From assembly GCF_002843605.1 (NCBI RefSeq), contig NZ_CP025263.1, forward strand, positions 6,251,501-6,315,500: a stretch of 64,000 nt of DNA, written 5' to 3'. This DNA is from Pseudomonas sp. S09G 359. Lineage in GTDB: Bacteria; Pseudomonadota; Gammaproteobacteria; Pseudomonadales; Pseudomonadaceae. Positions 37,223-45,883 of the stretch are shown one piece after another (the stretch's first letter is position 1; the number at the start of each line of letters is the position of its first letter). The notes beneath the pieces were generated by a model that saw nothing but the letters and a program-made list of their open reading frames with translations, did not search any database and was not told the origin of the DNA. Both the position numbers and the translations under genes were made by a program.

Positions 37223-37331
37223 GATTTGCCGCGCCTGCAATAAATTTTATCCGCCAATGTGCTCACCACCCTTGCCGTGACGTCATTGATGCCTCAATTT
37301 AGCGGCATCGTCCCGGAAGACTCCAGCCTTC

Positions 37332-39515
37332 ATGTCATCGACCTCGTTCAAGCAGTCCATGCGGCGCCTGTGGGCGCTGGATAAATTCAGTTACAGCGTA
37401 CGGGTATTCATCGCCCTCACCGGCAGCATGGCGCTGTGCTGGTATCAGGATGAAATGACACTGCTGATCCCGCTGTTCCTGGGGATTATCGCCAGCGCAT
37501 TGGCCGAGACCGATGACAGCTGGCAAGGCCGCCTGAATGCCCTGGCGGTCACACTGGTGTGTTTCAGCATCGCCGCGCTGTCGGTGGAGCTGCTGTTCCC
37601 TTATCCCTGGATCTTTGCCATCGCCCTGGCCCTGGCCAGTTTCTGCCTGACCATGCTCGGCGCGCTGGGCGAACGTTATGGCGCCATTGCGTCGGCGACC
37701 TTGATTCTGTCGGTCTACACCATGATCGGCGTGGACCAGCGCGGTGGCGCGGTCTCCGATTTCTGGCACGAACCGCTGCTGCTGGTGGCCGGCGCCGCCT
37801 GGTATGGCGCGCTCTCGGTGCTGTGGCAGGCGCTGTTTTCCAACCAGCCGGTGCAGCAGAGCCTGGCGCGGTTGTTCCGCGAATTGGGGCGTTACCTCAA
37901 GCTCAAGTCATCGCTGTTCGAACCCATCCGCCAGCTGGATGTGGAAGCGCGCCGCCTGGAACTGGCCCAGCAAAATGGCCGGGTGGTGGCGGCACTGAAT
38001 GCGGCGAAGGAAATCATCCTGCACCGCGTGGGCAATGGGCGGCCGGGGTCGAAGGTCAGCCGCTACCTGAAGCTGTACTTCCTGGCCCAGGACATCCACG
38101 AGCGCGCCAGCTCCTCCCATTACCCCTACAACGCCCTGGCCGACGCGTTCTTCCACAGTGACGTACTGTTCCGCTGTCAGCGCCTGCTGCGCCAGCAAGG
38201 CAAGGCGTGCCAGACCCTGGGCGAATCGATCCAGCTGCGCCAACCATTCATCTATGACGACAGCTTCGCCGAAGCCTTGGGCGACCTGAACGCCTCCCTC
38301 GAACACCTGCGCATCCAGAGCAACCCGGCCTGGCGCGGCCTGCTGCGTTCGTTGCGGGCCTTGGCGGCCAACCTGTCGACCCTCGACCGTTTGCTCGGCG
38401 ACGCCAGCAACCCTGACGCCCTGGCCGACGCCACCGACAGCAACCTGCTGGACCGTGCCCCGCGCAACCTGAGGGAAATGTGGACACGCCTACGCACCCA
38501 GCTCACACCGACATCGCTGCTGTTCCGCCATGCCCTGCGCCTGGCCCTGGCGCTGACCATCGGCTACGGCACCCTGCACGCGATCCACGCGTCCCAGGGT
38601 TACTGGATCATCCTCACCACCCTCTTTGTGTGCCAGCCGAACTACGGCGCCACCCGGCGCAAACTCGGCCAGCGGATTATCGGCACCGCCATCGGCCTGA
38701 CCGTGGCGTGGGCGCTGTTCGACCTGTTCCCAAGCCCGCTGGTGCAATCGATGTTCGCCATCGCCGCCGGCTTGGTGTTCTTTATCAACCGCACCACCCG
38801 CTACACCTTGGCCACAGCGGCCATCACGCTGATGGTGCTGTTCTGCTTCAACCAGGTCGGCGATGGCTATGGGCTGTTCCTGCCGCGCCTGCTCGATACC
38901 TTGCTCGGCAGCCTGATCGCGGGCCTGGCGGTGTTCCTGTTCCTGCCGGACTGGCAAGGCCGGCGCCTGAACAAAGTGCTGGCCAACACCCTGACCTGCA
39001 ACAGCATCTACCTGCGCCAGATCATGCAGCAGTACGCCGCCGGCAAGAGCGACGACCTGGCGTATCGCCTGGCCCGGCGCAATGCCCACAACGCCGACGC
39101 GGCGCTGTCCACCACGCTGGCGAACATGCTGATGGAACCGGGGCATTTCCGTAAGGAAGCCGACGTGGGCTTTCGCTTCCTGGTGCTGTCGCATACGTTA
39201 CTCAGCTACTTGTCCGGCCTGGGCGCACACCGCGAAACCCAACTGCCGGCCGAGGTGCGCGAACACCTGATCGGCGGCGCGGGCAATACCCTCGCCGCCA
39301 GCATCGATGAAATCGCCACGGGGCTGGCCAACAAGCAGCCGATTGCGATTCAGAGCGACGCCGAGGAAGCCCTGGCGGCGGACCTGGAGCAGATGCCGGA
39401 TGAGATTGATGAAGGGCAGCGGTTGGTGCAGACGCAGTTGGCGTTGATTTGTCGGCAGTTGGGGCCGTTGCGCACGTTGGCGGCGCATCTGATCAAAGAT
39501 ACCAGCGCGGCTTAA
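37332..39515 (+). CDS. yccS: YccS/YhfK-family inner membrane protein
   Basis: A 727-residue protein with two sets of membrane helices (about 30-150 and 395-520) separated by and followed by soluble domains. This is the FUSC/aromatic-acid-exporter-like layout of YccS. The second set opens with SLLFRHALRLALALTIGYG. The function of YccS is not established; export of small aromatic acids is proposed for relatives. It is a single gene between two REPs. Confidence 0.88.
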   Translation: MSSTSFKQSMRRLWALDKFSYSVRVFIALTGSMALCWYQDEMTLLIPLFLGIIASALAETDDSWQGRLNALAVTLVCFSIAALSVELLFPYPWIFAIALALASFCLTMLGALGERYGAIASATLILSVYTMIGVDQRGGAVSDFWHEPLLLVAGAAWYGALSVLWQALFSNQPVQQSLARLFRELGRYLKLKSSLFEPIRQLDVEARRLELAQQNGRVVAALNAAKEIILHRVGNGRPGSKVSRYLKLYFLAQDIHERASSSHYPYNALADAFFHSDVLFRCQRLLRQQGKACQTLGESIQLRQPFIYDDSFAEALGDLNASLEHLRIQSNPAWRGLLRSLRALAANLSTLDRLLGDASNPDALADATDSNLLDRAPRNLREMWTRLRTQLTPTSLLFRHALRLALALTIGYGTLHAIHASQGYWIILTTLFVCQPNYGATRRKLGQRIIGTAIGLTVAWALFDLFPSPLVQSMFAIAAGLVFFINRTTRYTLATAAITLMVLFCFNQVGDGYGLFLPRLLDTLLGSLIAGLAVFLFLPDWQGRRLNKVLANTLTCNSIYLRQIMQQYAAGKSDDLAYRLARRNAHNADAALSTTLANMLMEPGHFRKEADVGFRFLVLSHTLLSYLSGLGAHRETQLPAEVREHLIGGAGNTLAASIDEIATGLANKQPIAIQSDAEEALAADLEQMPDEIDEGQRLVQTQLALICRQLGPLRTLAAHLIKDTSAA

Positions 39516-39518
39516 AAT

Positions 39519-39650
39519 TGTGGCGAGCGAGCTTGCTCGCGTTGGGCTGCGAAGCAGCCCCACCAAGACCACCACAGTGTTTCAGGCACATTGAGTTGCG
39601 TGGTTTTGGGGCCGCTTCGCGCCCCAACGCGAGCAAGCTCGCTCGCCACA
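39519..39650. repeat. Paired REP (TGGCGAGCGAGCTTGCTCGC type)
   Basis: Inverted units beginning TGTGGCGAGCGAGCTTGCTC, with extended outer arms GCTGCGAAGCAGCCCC and its counterpart. It lies between convergent yccS and the binding-protein gene. Confidence 0.9.
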
Positions 39651-39657
39651 GAAAGCA

Positions 39658-40395
39658 TCACATACCGTGCTGCTTCATCAACCGCGCATAACTACCATCC
39701 GCCTTCATCTTCGCAATCTCCCGGTCAAACCCGGCCACGATCTGCGCATGGTCAGGGTTCTTCAAGCTGACCAGGATATGCAGGCTGTTTTCACTCAACG
39801 GCTTGGGCAGAAACTCCACCGCATTGCGCACCCGCGCCGATTCGCGCGACAGGTAATAACGCGCCACATATTCATCTTCCACCGTCAGCCGCACGCGCTC
39901 CGCCGCCAGCATGCGCACGGCCATGGCGAAGTTATGCACAGGCACTTTCTGCAACTGCGCATCCCCATCGAACGCCGCCGAATACGCATAGCCGCGCACC
40001 ACGGCGATGGGGTAGTCGTGCAGTTGCTCGAGATTCTGGAACTCAATGGGATCGTCGCGGCGCTTGATGAAACGCACGCGGTTAAGCAGGTATTCGCCGG
40101 AGAACTCGCCCAACCGCGTACGCGCATCGTCGTACCAGGCGTTGACCAGCACGTCATAACGGCCGTCGCCCACGCCCATCAGCGCCCGGGCCCAGGGTAC
40201 TTGCTCGAAATCACTGGCATAACCCGCACGGGCCAAGGCCGTGCTGACGATGTCGGTGGCCAACCCGCCATTGATCAAGGTGGAATCGGTAAAGGGTGGC
40301 CAGGCATCCGCGACCAGGCGCAGACGCTGTGCGAATGCCGGCTGGGCCAGCAACAACACTCCAATCAAAGCAACGGCACGAGAGAATCGCGGCAT
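39658..40395 (-). CDS. Periplasmic substrate-binding protein (SBP_bac_3-like)
   Basis: A 245-residue protein with a signal peptide (MPRFSRAVALIGVLLLAQPAFA) and a fold of the amino-acid-binding family: RLVADAWPPFTDSTLINGGLA is typical of the first lobe. No permease or ATPase is adjacent, so it may be an orphan receptor or sensor. AAGGA precedes the ATG at 40395. Ligand unknown. Confidence 0.85.
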   Translation of the reverse strand: MPRFSRAVALIGVLLLAQPAFAQRLRLVADAWPPFTDSTLINGGLATDIVSTALARAGYASDFEQVPWARALMGVGDGRYDVLVNAWYDDARTRLGEFSGEYLLNRVRFIKRRDDPIEFQNLEQLHDYPIAVVRGYAYSAAFDGDAQLQKVPVHNFAMAVRMLAAERVRLTVEDEYVARYYLSRESARVRNAVEFLPKPLSENSLHILVSLKNPDHAQIVAGFDREIAKMKADGSYARLMKQHGM

Positions 40396-40596
40396 GCTCA
40401 AAGTCCTTGGCAGGCAGGCGTTGGCACTAAATCAGGCGGTACCTGAGGCTGTAACAGTAGCTCAGATTACACAAACCAACGGCGGGCGCATGCACTCAAT
40501 GATGGCAAATTGATTTCACTCACAAAAATAGCTGATTTAGACAGTATCGCCTGCTGCGCTTACTATCCGGCACAGACATTTATAAGAGAACACGCC

Positions 40597-41049
40597 ATGA
40601 CAGTTGAATGGGTCTGCAAACATCACGATGACCTCGGCAAGGAGCAGCTGTACGCCATCCTGCGCCTGCGCAACGAGGTGTTTGTTGTCGAGCAGAAATG
40701 CGTTTATCAGGATCTCGACGGGCAGGATCTGGACGGCGACACCCACCACCTGATGGCCTGGCAGGACGACCAGTTGGTGGCCTACCTGCGCCTGCTGGAC
40801 CCGGAGTCCCAGGGCGGTGACGTGGTGGTCGGTCGGGTAATCGTGGCGCCCGTCGCGCGCGGCACCGGGCTGGGGCACCAGATGATGAGCGAGGCGCTCA
40901 AGCAGATTGACGACATCTGGCCGCAGACACCGATATTCCTGTCAGCCCAGGCGCACCTGCAAGGGTATTACGGGCGGTACGGGTTTGTGGTGGCAGGTGA
41001 GGAATACCTGGAGGATGACATTCCACACATCGGCATGCGCAAGGCTTAG
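40597..41049 (+). CDS. elaA: ElaA-type GNAT acetyltransferase
   Basis: The 150-residue protein is a GNAT N-acetyltransferase: VGRVIVAPVARGTGLGHQMM contains the acetyl-CoA loop (Q/RxxGxG). The length and the opening WVCKHHDDLGKEQLYAIL match ElaA. Substrate unknown. Its last 77 bases (from 40973), with a 14-base deletion, are repeated twice downstream as part of a tandem array. The intact C terminus is in this copy. I choose ATG at 40597; an ATT-region frame further up is unsupported. Confidence 0.9.
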   Translation: MTVEWVCKHHDDLGKEQLYAILRLRNEVFVVEQKCVYQDLDGQDLDGDTHHLMAWQDDQLVAYLRLLDPESQGGDVVVGRVIVAPVARGTGLGHQMMSEALKQIDDIWPQTPIFLSAQAHLQGYYGRYGFVVAGEEYLEDDIPHIGMRKA

Positions 41050-41744
41050 GAAGCAGCGCTTTACTGTGGCGAGCGGGCTTGCCCGCGTTGGGCTGCGCAG
41101 CAGCCCCATTAAGGCCGCCGCGGTGTGTCAGGGGGGTTGAGTTGCCTGGTTTCGGGGCTGCTTCGCCGCCCAACGCGGGCAAGCCCGCTCGCCACAACAA
41201 GCTCGCTCACCACGGGGTTACGGATACCCCAACACCTGGGCGATACGGGTTTGTGGTGGCGGGTGAGGAATACCTGGCACATCGGCATGCGCAAGGCTTA
41301 GGAAGCAGCGCTTTACTGTGGCGAGCGGGCTTGCCCGCGTTGGGCTGCGCAGCAGCCCCATTAAGGCCGCCGCGGTGTGTCAGGGAGGGTTGAGTTGCCT
41401 GGTTTCGGGGCTGCTGCGCCGCCCAACGCGGGCAAGCCCGCTCGCCACAACAAGCTCGTTCACAACGGGGTTACGGATACCCCAACACATGGGCGGTACG
41501 GGTTTGTGGTGGCGGGTGAGGAATACCTGGCACATCGGCATGCGCAAGGCTTAGGAAGCACCGCTTTACTGTGGCGAGCGGGCTTGCCCGCGTTGGGCTG
41601 CGCAGCAGCCCCATTAAGGCCGCCGCGGTGTGTCAGGGGGGTTGAGTTGCTTGGTTTCGGGGCTGCTGCGCCGCCCAACGCGGGCAAGCCCGCTCGCCAC
41701 AACAAGCTCGCTCACAACGGGGTTACGGATACCCCAACACCTGC
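40973..41744. repeat. Threefold tandem duplication spanning elaA end, REP and HTH-gene end
   Basis: Three units lie head to tail: 40973-41238 (266 bases), 41239-41491 (253) and 41492-41744 (253). Each holds the 3' end of elaA with its stop, a TGTGGCGAGCGGGCTTGCCC-type REP pair (41065-41196, 41317-41449, 41570-41701) and about 21 bases of the 3' end of the convergent HTH gene. The first unit has 14 extra bases (the original elaA end, GAGGATGACATTCC region). Units 2 and 3 are almost identical. Confidence 0.93.
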
Positions 41745-42019
41745 TTGATCGACACCAGATTCGCCTCGATCCACCGCCGATCAATCGCCCCCCAACTGTG
41801 AATCCGATAGCGCCCGGCATGGTTACGCGCACCGTCTTCCTGCTCAAACTCACACACGATATCCAGGTCGGCCAATGCCGCGATGGTGTCCTGCGCTGTG
41901 CGCCGGGGCATGCCCGTGGCGTCGGTCAGCGCCGGCACGCTGCTGGCCTGGCCGCTGTCGATCAGGTAGGCCACATACAGGCGGCGGTAGAAGCTGCTCT
42001 TGGTCTTGCTCACATCCAT
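41723..42019 (-). CDS. Small winged-helix DNA-binding protein
   Basis: The 98-residue protein has a helix-turn-helix/winged-helix pattern: SSVPALTDATGMPRRTAQDTI then DLDIVCEFEQEDGARNHAGR as the wing. Its C terminus, IEANLVSIKQVLGYP, overlaps the end of the tandem array, and two fragments of this end recur upstream in the array. It follows the YgjP-like gene by 19 bases, suggesting an operon. Targets unknown. Confidence 0.8.
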   Translation of the reverse strand: MDVSKTKSSFYRRLYVAYLIDSGQASSVPALTDATGMPRRTAQDTIAALADLDIVCEFEQEDGARNHAGRYRIHSWGAIDRRWIEANLVSIKQVLGYP

Positions 42020-42038
42020 GGTCGGTCGCCTTGTGCGG

Positions 42039-42539
42039 TCAGGGCTTGCCCTGCAGGTCGCGATACGTGAGGTACACCCGCAGGTCGAATTCCACCTGAT
42101 GGTAGCCGGGCATCATGTATTCGCAGAGTTTATAGAACGCCTTGTTGTGGTCCGATTCCTTGAAGTGCGCCAGCTCATGCACCACAATCATGCGCAGGAA
42201 CTCCGGCGCGGCCTCCTTGAACAGCGCGGCAATCCGAATCTCCTTTTTGGATTTGAGATTGCCGCCCTGCACCCGCGAAATCGTGGTGTGCAGGCCCAGG
42301 GCGCGGTGGGTCAGGTCCAGGCGGTTATCGAACAGCACTTTGTCGATGGACGGCGCGTTGCGCAGGTGTTCCTGTTTCAACGCCAGCGCGTAGGCGTACA
42401 GCGCCTTGTCACTCTGCACGGCATGGCGCTCGGGGTAACGTTGTTCCAGGTAGGCGCCCAACTGATCCTTGGCAATCAGCTGGCGCACTTGCTCTTGAAG
42501 GGCTGCGGGGTAGGCCTGGAGGTATTTCAGCGCGGTCAT
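42039..42539 (-). CDS. YgjP-like zinc metallopeptidase
   Basis: The 166-residue protein has the zinc-binding HELAHFKESDH motif near residue 120 (HExxH plus a downstream histidine), as in DUF45/YgjP and SprT-like proteins. The N-terminal part contains LKYLQAYPAALQEQVRQLI. It is cytoplasmic. Substrate unknown. It is upstream of and close to the winged-helix gene. Confidence 0.85.
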   Translation of the reverse strand: MTALKYLQAYPAALQEQVRQLIAKDQLGAYLEQRYPERHAVQSDKALYAYALALKQEHLRNAPSIDKVLFDNRLDLTHRALGLHTTISRVQGGNLKSKKEIRIAALFKEAAPEFLRMIVVHELAHFKESDHNKAFYKLCEYMMPGYHQVEFDLRVYLTYRDLQGKP

Positions 42540-42581
42540 GGGGTCTGCAACAGGGTTCGGATAGGCGCCAGTGTAGCGAAT

Positions 42582-44687
42582 TCAGCGCACGCGGGCGCGT
42601 GACCAATCGGCGACGGCTTCAGCCATCAATGGCGGGGCCGCCCAAGGACCCTGGATAAACGGGCAGCCATTAGCCTTGAGCCACTGGGCTTGCTCATGGG
42701 TTTCCACGCCCTCGGCCACTACCAGCACATCAAAATGCCCGCACAGCTCGATAATGCTCCGCGCCATGACCGCATCCCGTGCCGAGCCTGGCAGGCGCGC
42801 GACCAAACGCGGGTCAAGCTTGAGCGTGTCAAACGCCAAGTCACGCAGATGCGCCAGGGAACACTGGCCCATGCCAAAGTCATCCAGGGCGATACGCACC
42901 CCGATCCGACGCAGCAACTTGAGCTGCTTGGCCGACTCGTCCAGGTTAATCATCAGGCAGTCTTCGCCGATTTCCACTTCCAACTGGCGTGGCTGCAGGC
43001 CGTGGCGTTCAAGCACCTGGGTCAACTGGTTGGCCAGGTTGGGCATATTGAACTGGCTGCTGCTCAGGCTCACGCTCAACACCAACTCATCATCAAAGGT
43101 GGTTTGCCAGGCCTGGCGTTGAGCGGCGACCTGCTGGTAGATCCACGCGCTCAATTGGCTGATCAGCCGCGCCTCTTCCAGCAACGGCAAAAACAACCCG
43201 GGCGGCACGTCGCCAACACTGGGGTGCTGCCAGCGTAGCAGCGCTTCGACACCGCGCAGACGTCCGTCATCCAGCGCCACCTGCGGCTGATACACCAGGG
43301 TGAATTCCTTGTTTTGAATCGCCGTGCGCACGCTGTCTTCCAGCATCAGCCGCGAACGGGCGCGGCCATTCATTTCCTGGTCGTAATAGCGATATTGCTG
43401 ACGCCCCGCGCGCTTGGCTTCGTACATGGCGATGTCGGCGGCACGCAGCAGGCCATTCAAGTCCGAACCACAATCGGGGAAAGTAGCAATGCCGATGCTG
43501 ACGCCGAGCATCACATCCAGGCCTTCCACCTGCTGGCACACAGACACGCGCTCAATCAATTTTTCTGCAACCTTCGCCGCCTGCTCCGGGAATTCCACCT
43601 CCAGCAGCGCGGTAAATTCATCCCCACCCATGCGCCCGAGAATGTCGGCGGAGCCCAGGCAACCCTGCAACTGCTCCGAGACCCAGCGCAGCACCCGGTC
43701 GCCGGCATCATGGCCGAGTGAATCGTTGACCCGCTTGAAACCATCCAGGTCCAGGTACAGCAATACCAGAGCCGGGTCGCCGCGCTCGCTGCGCAGCAAA
43801 GTGTGCTCAACCGCCTGGTAGAAACCACGGCGGTTCAGCAGCCCGGTCAACGGGTCGGTGACGGCCTGGAACTCCAGCTGTTGATGCAGGTGGCGCACTT
43901 CGGACATGTCCAGCACGGTCACCACCATGGCCTTCTGCTCGGCCGGCAACGGCGCGCACGACAAGGCCACCGGTACCTGCTGGCCACGCCCGGTGCGCAA
44001 GAGGGCGTCATGCAGGCGCCAGGTTTCGCCCTTGCGATAACCCGCGTACATCTGCGAATCCAGCCAGGCCGGCACATGGGGCTTTTGCAGAAAGCCGAGG
44101 AACTCCTGGCCTTGCAGCTCTTGGATCGTGGCATTGAGCAGGCGCGAGATCGCTGGGTTGGCGTATTCGATCACACCGTCCTCGCTCACCACCAGAATGC
44201 CTTCGGCGGCGTTATCCAGCACCGAGGCGTTGAAAGCGCGGGCAGACTCCAGGTCATGGCTCAGGCGCTGCAAGGCCCGGCGGTTGCGCTGGTGCTCCAG
44301 CAATGCCTGGACCTTGGGCTTGAGGATGTGCGGGTCAAAGGGTTTGAACAGGTAGTCGATGGCGCCACTGGCATAGCCTTCCAGCACGGCGGCTGGGGAT
44401 TGTTCATTGGCACTCAGGAAGATGATCGGCGTCATGCGCGTACGCTGGCTGCCGCGCATCAGGCGGGCCACTTCGAAGCCGTCCATGCCGGGCATCTTCA
44501 CGTCCAGCAGCACCAGGTCGACGTCGTGCACCAATAACAATTCGAGGGCTTCCACGCCGGAGCCAGCGGTGATCACCTGCCAGTCTTCGCGCTGCAAAAG
44601 TGCGTGCATGCTGAGCAGGTTTTCCGGGTAGTCATCGACCACCAGAAGAACCGAACCGCCATCGCCGTAGTGTGGAGCGCATTCCAT
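42582..44687 (-). CDS. Response regulator with PAS, GGDEF and EAL domains
   Basis: A 701-residue protein: receiver domain (about 12-125, with the phospho-acceptor in VDLVLLDVKMPGMDGFE), PAS (about 150-265), GGDEF (about 275-435, intact motif GRMGGDEF near 352) and EAL (about 445-690, with GVEALLRW near 480, ALDDFGMG and VVAEGVETHEQA). The motifs for both making and degrading cyclic di-GMP are intact; the RxxD inhibitory site before GGDEF is absent (GSADILGR). AGGAAG precedes the start. No sensor kinase is adjacent. Net activity cannot be told from sequence. Confidence 0.92.
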   Translation of the reverse strand: MECAPHYGDGGSVLLVVDDYPENLLSMHALLQREDWQVITAGSGVEALELLLVHDVDLVLLDVKMPGMDGFEVARLMRGSQRTRMTPIIFLSANEQSPAAVLEGYASGAIDYLFKPFDPHILKPKVQALLEHQRNRRALQRLSHDLESARAFNASVLDNAAEGILVVSEDGVIEYANPAISRLLNATIQELQGQEFLGFLQKPHVPAWLDSQMYAGYRKGETWRLHDALLRTGRGQQVPVALSCAPLPAEQKAMVVTVLDMSEVRHLHQQLEFQAVTDPLTGLLNRRGFYQAVEHTLLRSERGDPALVLLYLDLDGFKRVNDSLGHDAGDRVLRWVSEQLQGCLGSADILGRMGGDEFTALLEVEFPEQAAKVAEKLIERVSVCQQVEGLDVMLGVSIGIATFPDCGSDLNGLLRAADIAMYEAKRAGRQQYRYYDQEMNGRARSRLMLEDSVRTAIQNKEFTLVYQPQVALDDGRLRGVEALLRWQHPSVGDVPPGLFLPLLEEARLISQLSAWIYQQVAAQRQAWQTTFDDELVLSVSLSSSQFNMPNLANQLTQVLERHGLQPRQLEVEIGEDCLMINLDESAKQLKLLRRIGVRIALDDFGMGQCSLAHLRDLAFDTLKLDPRLVARLPGSARDAVMARSIIELCGHFDVLVVAEGVETHEQAQWLKANGCPFIQGPWAAPPLMAEAVADWSRARVR

Positions 44688-44998
44688 GCTGCTTCTCTTC
44701 CTTAGGAGCCACTCCGGTCACTTCTGGGAGAAAACCCGGACAAACATTGAGGCCTCACTCTATCCCCGGTTCCGAAAAATCAGAAGTAACCTCAGTGCCA
44801 TCATTGCGCCAAAGTTCAGGAAGCCGACTAACGGTAAGTGCCTGCAGGCCACGTTTCATGGGAAATGTGGCTTTTTGGCACTATTTTGGCGCCAAACATT
44901 TGCCATCCAATAATTAACAAGCGGGTGACTACCGCCTATAAAGAACCTGTCTGGCCCAAGGGCCATAGCCTACACCCCTCTGTAAAAAGGCCTACGCC
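44688..44998. other. Intergenic region with an orphan terminator
   Basis: 311 bases between divergent genes. It contains a strong plus-strand terminator (44848-44876) without an upstream annotated gene. Two short frames at 44672-44917 lack ribosome sites and protein-like composition. A small RNA starting within 44690-44800 is possible; no convincing promoter hexamers were found. Confidence 0.5.
44848..44876 (+). terminator. Orphan Rho-independent terminator
   Basis: GCCACGTTTC (44848-44857) pairs with GAAATGTGGC (44862-44871), ten base pairs including one G-U, around a four-base loop, followed by five T. On the minus strand no T-run follows. No known plus-strand gene ends here. Confidence 0.75.
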
Positions 44999-45664
44999 AT
45001 GATCGACCTCTCCACTTGGAACCTGAGCATTCCCGTCGGCTCGCCCCCCGCGACCATCGACACCCCCAAACTGCTTAGCGGGTTCAAGGACCAGTACTTC
45101 CAGGCCGAAGGCAGTAACGTGCAATTCTGGACACCGGTGACCGGCACGCGCACCGAAAACGCGGTGTACCCGCGCAGCGAACTGCGCGAAACCTACGCTG
45201 ACGGCCGCCTGCGCAACTGGACCTACCCCGACGCCGACAACTTCCTGCGCGCCACCCTGGCCGTCAACCAGGTGCCCTCCAGCGGCAAGATCGTCATCGG
45301 GCAGATTCACGCCTACGACAGCCAGAAACCGTTGATCAAGCTGGAATACCAGTTCAAGGAAAAAACCCAGACCGGCAACATCGTCGCCAAAGTGCGCATG
45401 CGCCCGGATGAAGACGAAGGCCGGGTGATCATCGTCGCGGCCAATGTGCCGCTGGAGAAGAGCTTTACCTACGTGATCAACCTCAATAAGGCCGGCCTGC
45501 TCAGCGTGTACGCCGCCGACGGTGAGTGGAACGAGCGCATTGGCGCGGCGTGGGGTGCCAAGCCCCTGTACTTCAAGGCCGGCGCGTATGTGCAGGACAA
45601 CAGTGGCGACAGCAAGGAAGGCGCGCGGGTGACGTTTGCCAAGCTGGATATTGATCACGACTGA
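44999..45664 (+). CDS. Polysaccharide lyase family 7 (alginate lyase-like) protein
   Basis: The 221-residue protein has all three PL7 signatures: YPRSELRET, VIGQIHAYD and YFKAGAYVQD, which line the substrate groove and include the catalytic Arg, Gln, His and Tyr. It should cleave alginate or a related uronate polymer by beta-elimination. It has no signal peptide at either possible start; PL7 enzymes such as PA1167 of P. aeruginosa also have this short form. AAAAAGG precedes the start. It stands alone. Confidence 0.88.
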   Translation: MIDLSTWNLSIPVGSPPATIDTPKLLSGFKDQYFQAEGSNVQFWTPVTGTRTENAVYPRSELRETYADGRLRNWTYPDADNFLRATLAVNQVPSSGKIVIGQIHAYDSQKPLIKLEYQFKEKTQTGNIVAKVRMRPDEDEGRVIIVAANVPLEKSFTYVINLNKAGLLSVYAADGEWNERIGAAWGAKPLYFKAGAYVQDNSGDSKEGARVTFAKLDIDHD

Positions 45665-45697
45665 GTGTGGCGGTGTTTTATGTAGGGCTTGCTAAAT

Positions 45698-45786
45698 GCT
45701 GGGAGGTGGCTCGTCCCCGAGGGTGGACTGTCAGCTAGTACAGCTTTAACTGACCCACCGCAATCGGGGGCAAGCCCCCTCCCACA
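45698..45786. repeat. Diverged REP pair
   Basis: The left arm (TGGGAGGTGGCTCGTCCCCG) has several changes; the right arm (ATCGGGGGCAAGCCCCCTCC) is intact. Confidence 0.85.
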
Positions 45787-45838
45787 TTGGTTCCTAGGCT
45801 GCCTGAGGATTCGGTGTTGGTCCTACATTTCCAGCCAC

Positions 45839-45869
45839 AAAAAAGCCCGCATCGCTGCGGGCTTTTTCA
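45839..45869. terminator. Bidirectional terminator between the PL7 gene and fba
   Basis: AGCCCGCATCGCTGCGGGCT with six A before and five T after; the stem GCCCGC/GCGGGC serves both strands. It ends fba (minus), 15 bases past its stop. Confidence 0.9.
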
Positions 45870-45883
45870 TTAGCGCGTAGGGC

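Noticed and set aside
41065..41701. CRISPR-like array
   Set aside because: The repeats are three 253-base units holding gene ends and palindromic REPs, with no short repeat-spacer pattern and no cas genes.
44690..44880. RsmX/Y/Z-type regulatory RNA
   Set aside because: Several GGA triplets and a terminator are present, but not the TGTAAG-N6-CTTACA upstream element, and GGA are not clearly in loops.
44672..44917. Two short frames of 75-81 residues
   Set aside because: No ribosome site, atypical composition, and they run through the terminator hairpin.
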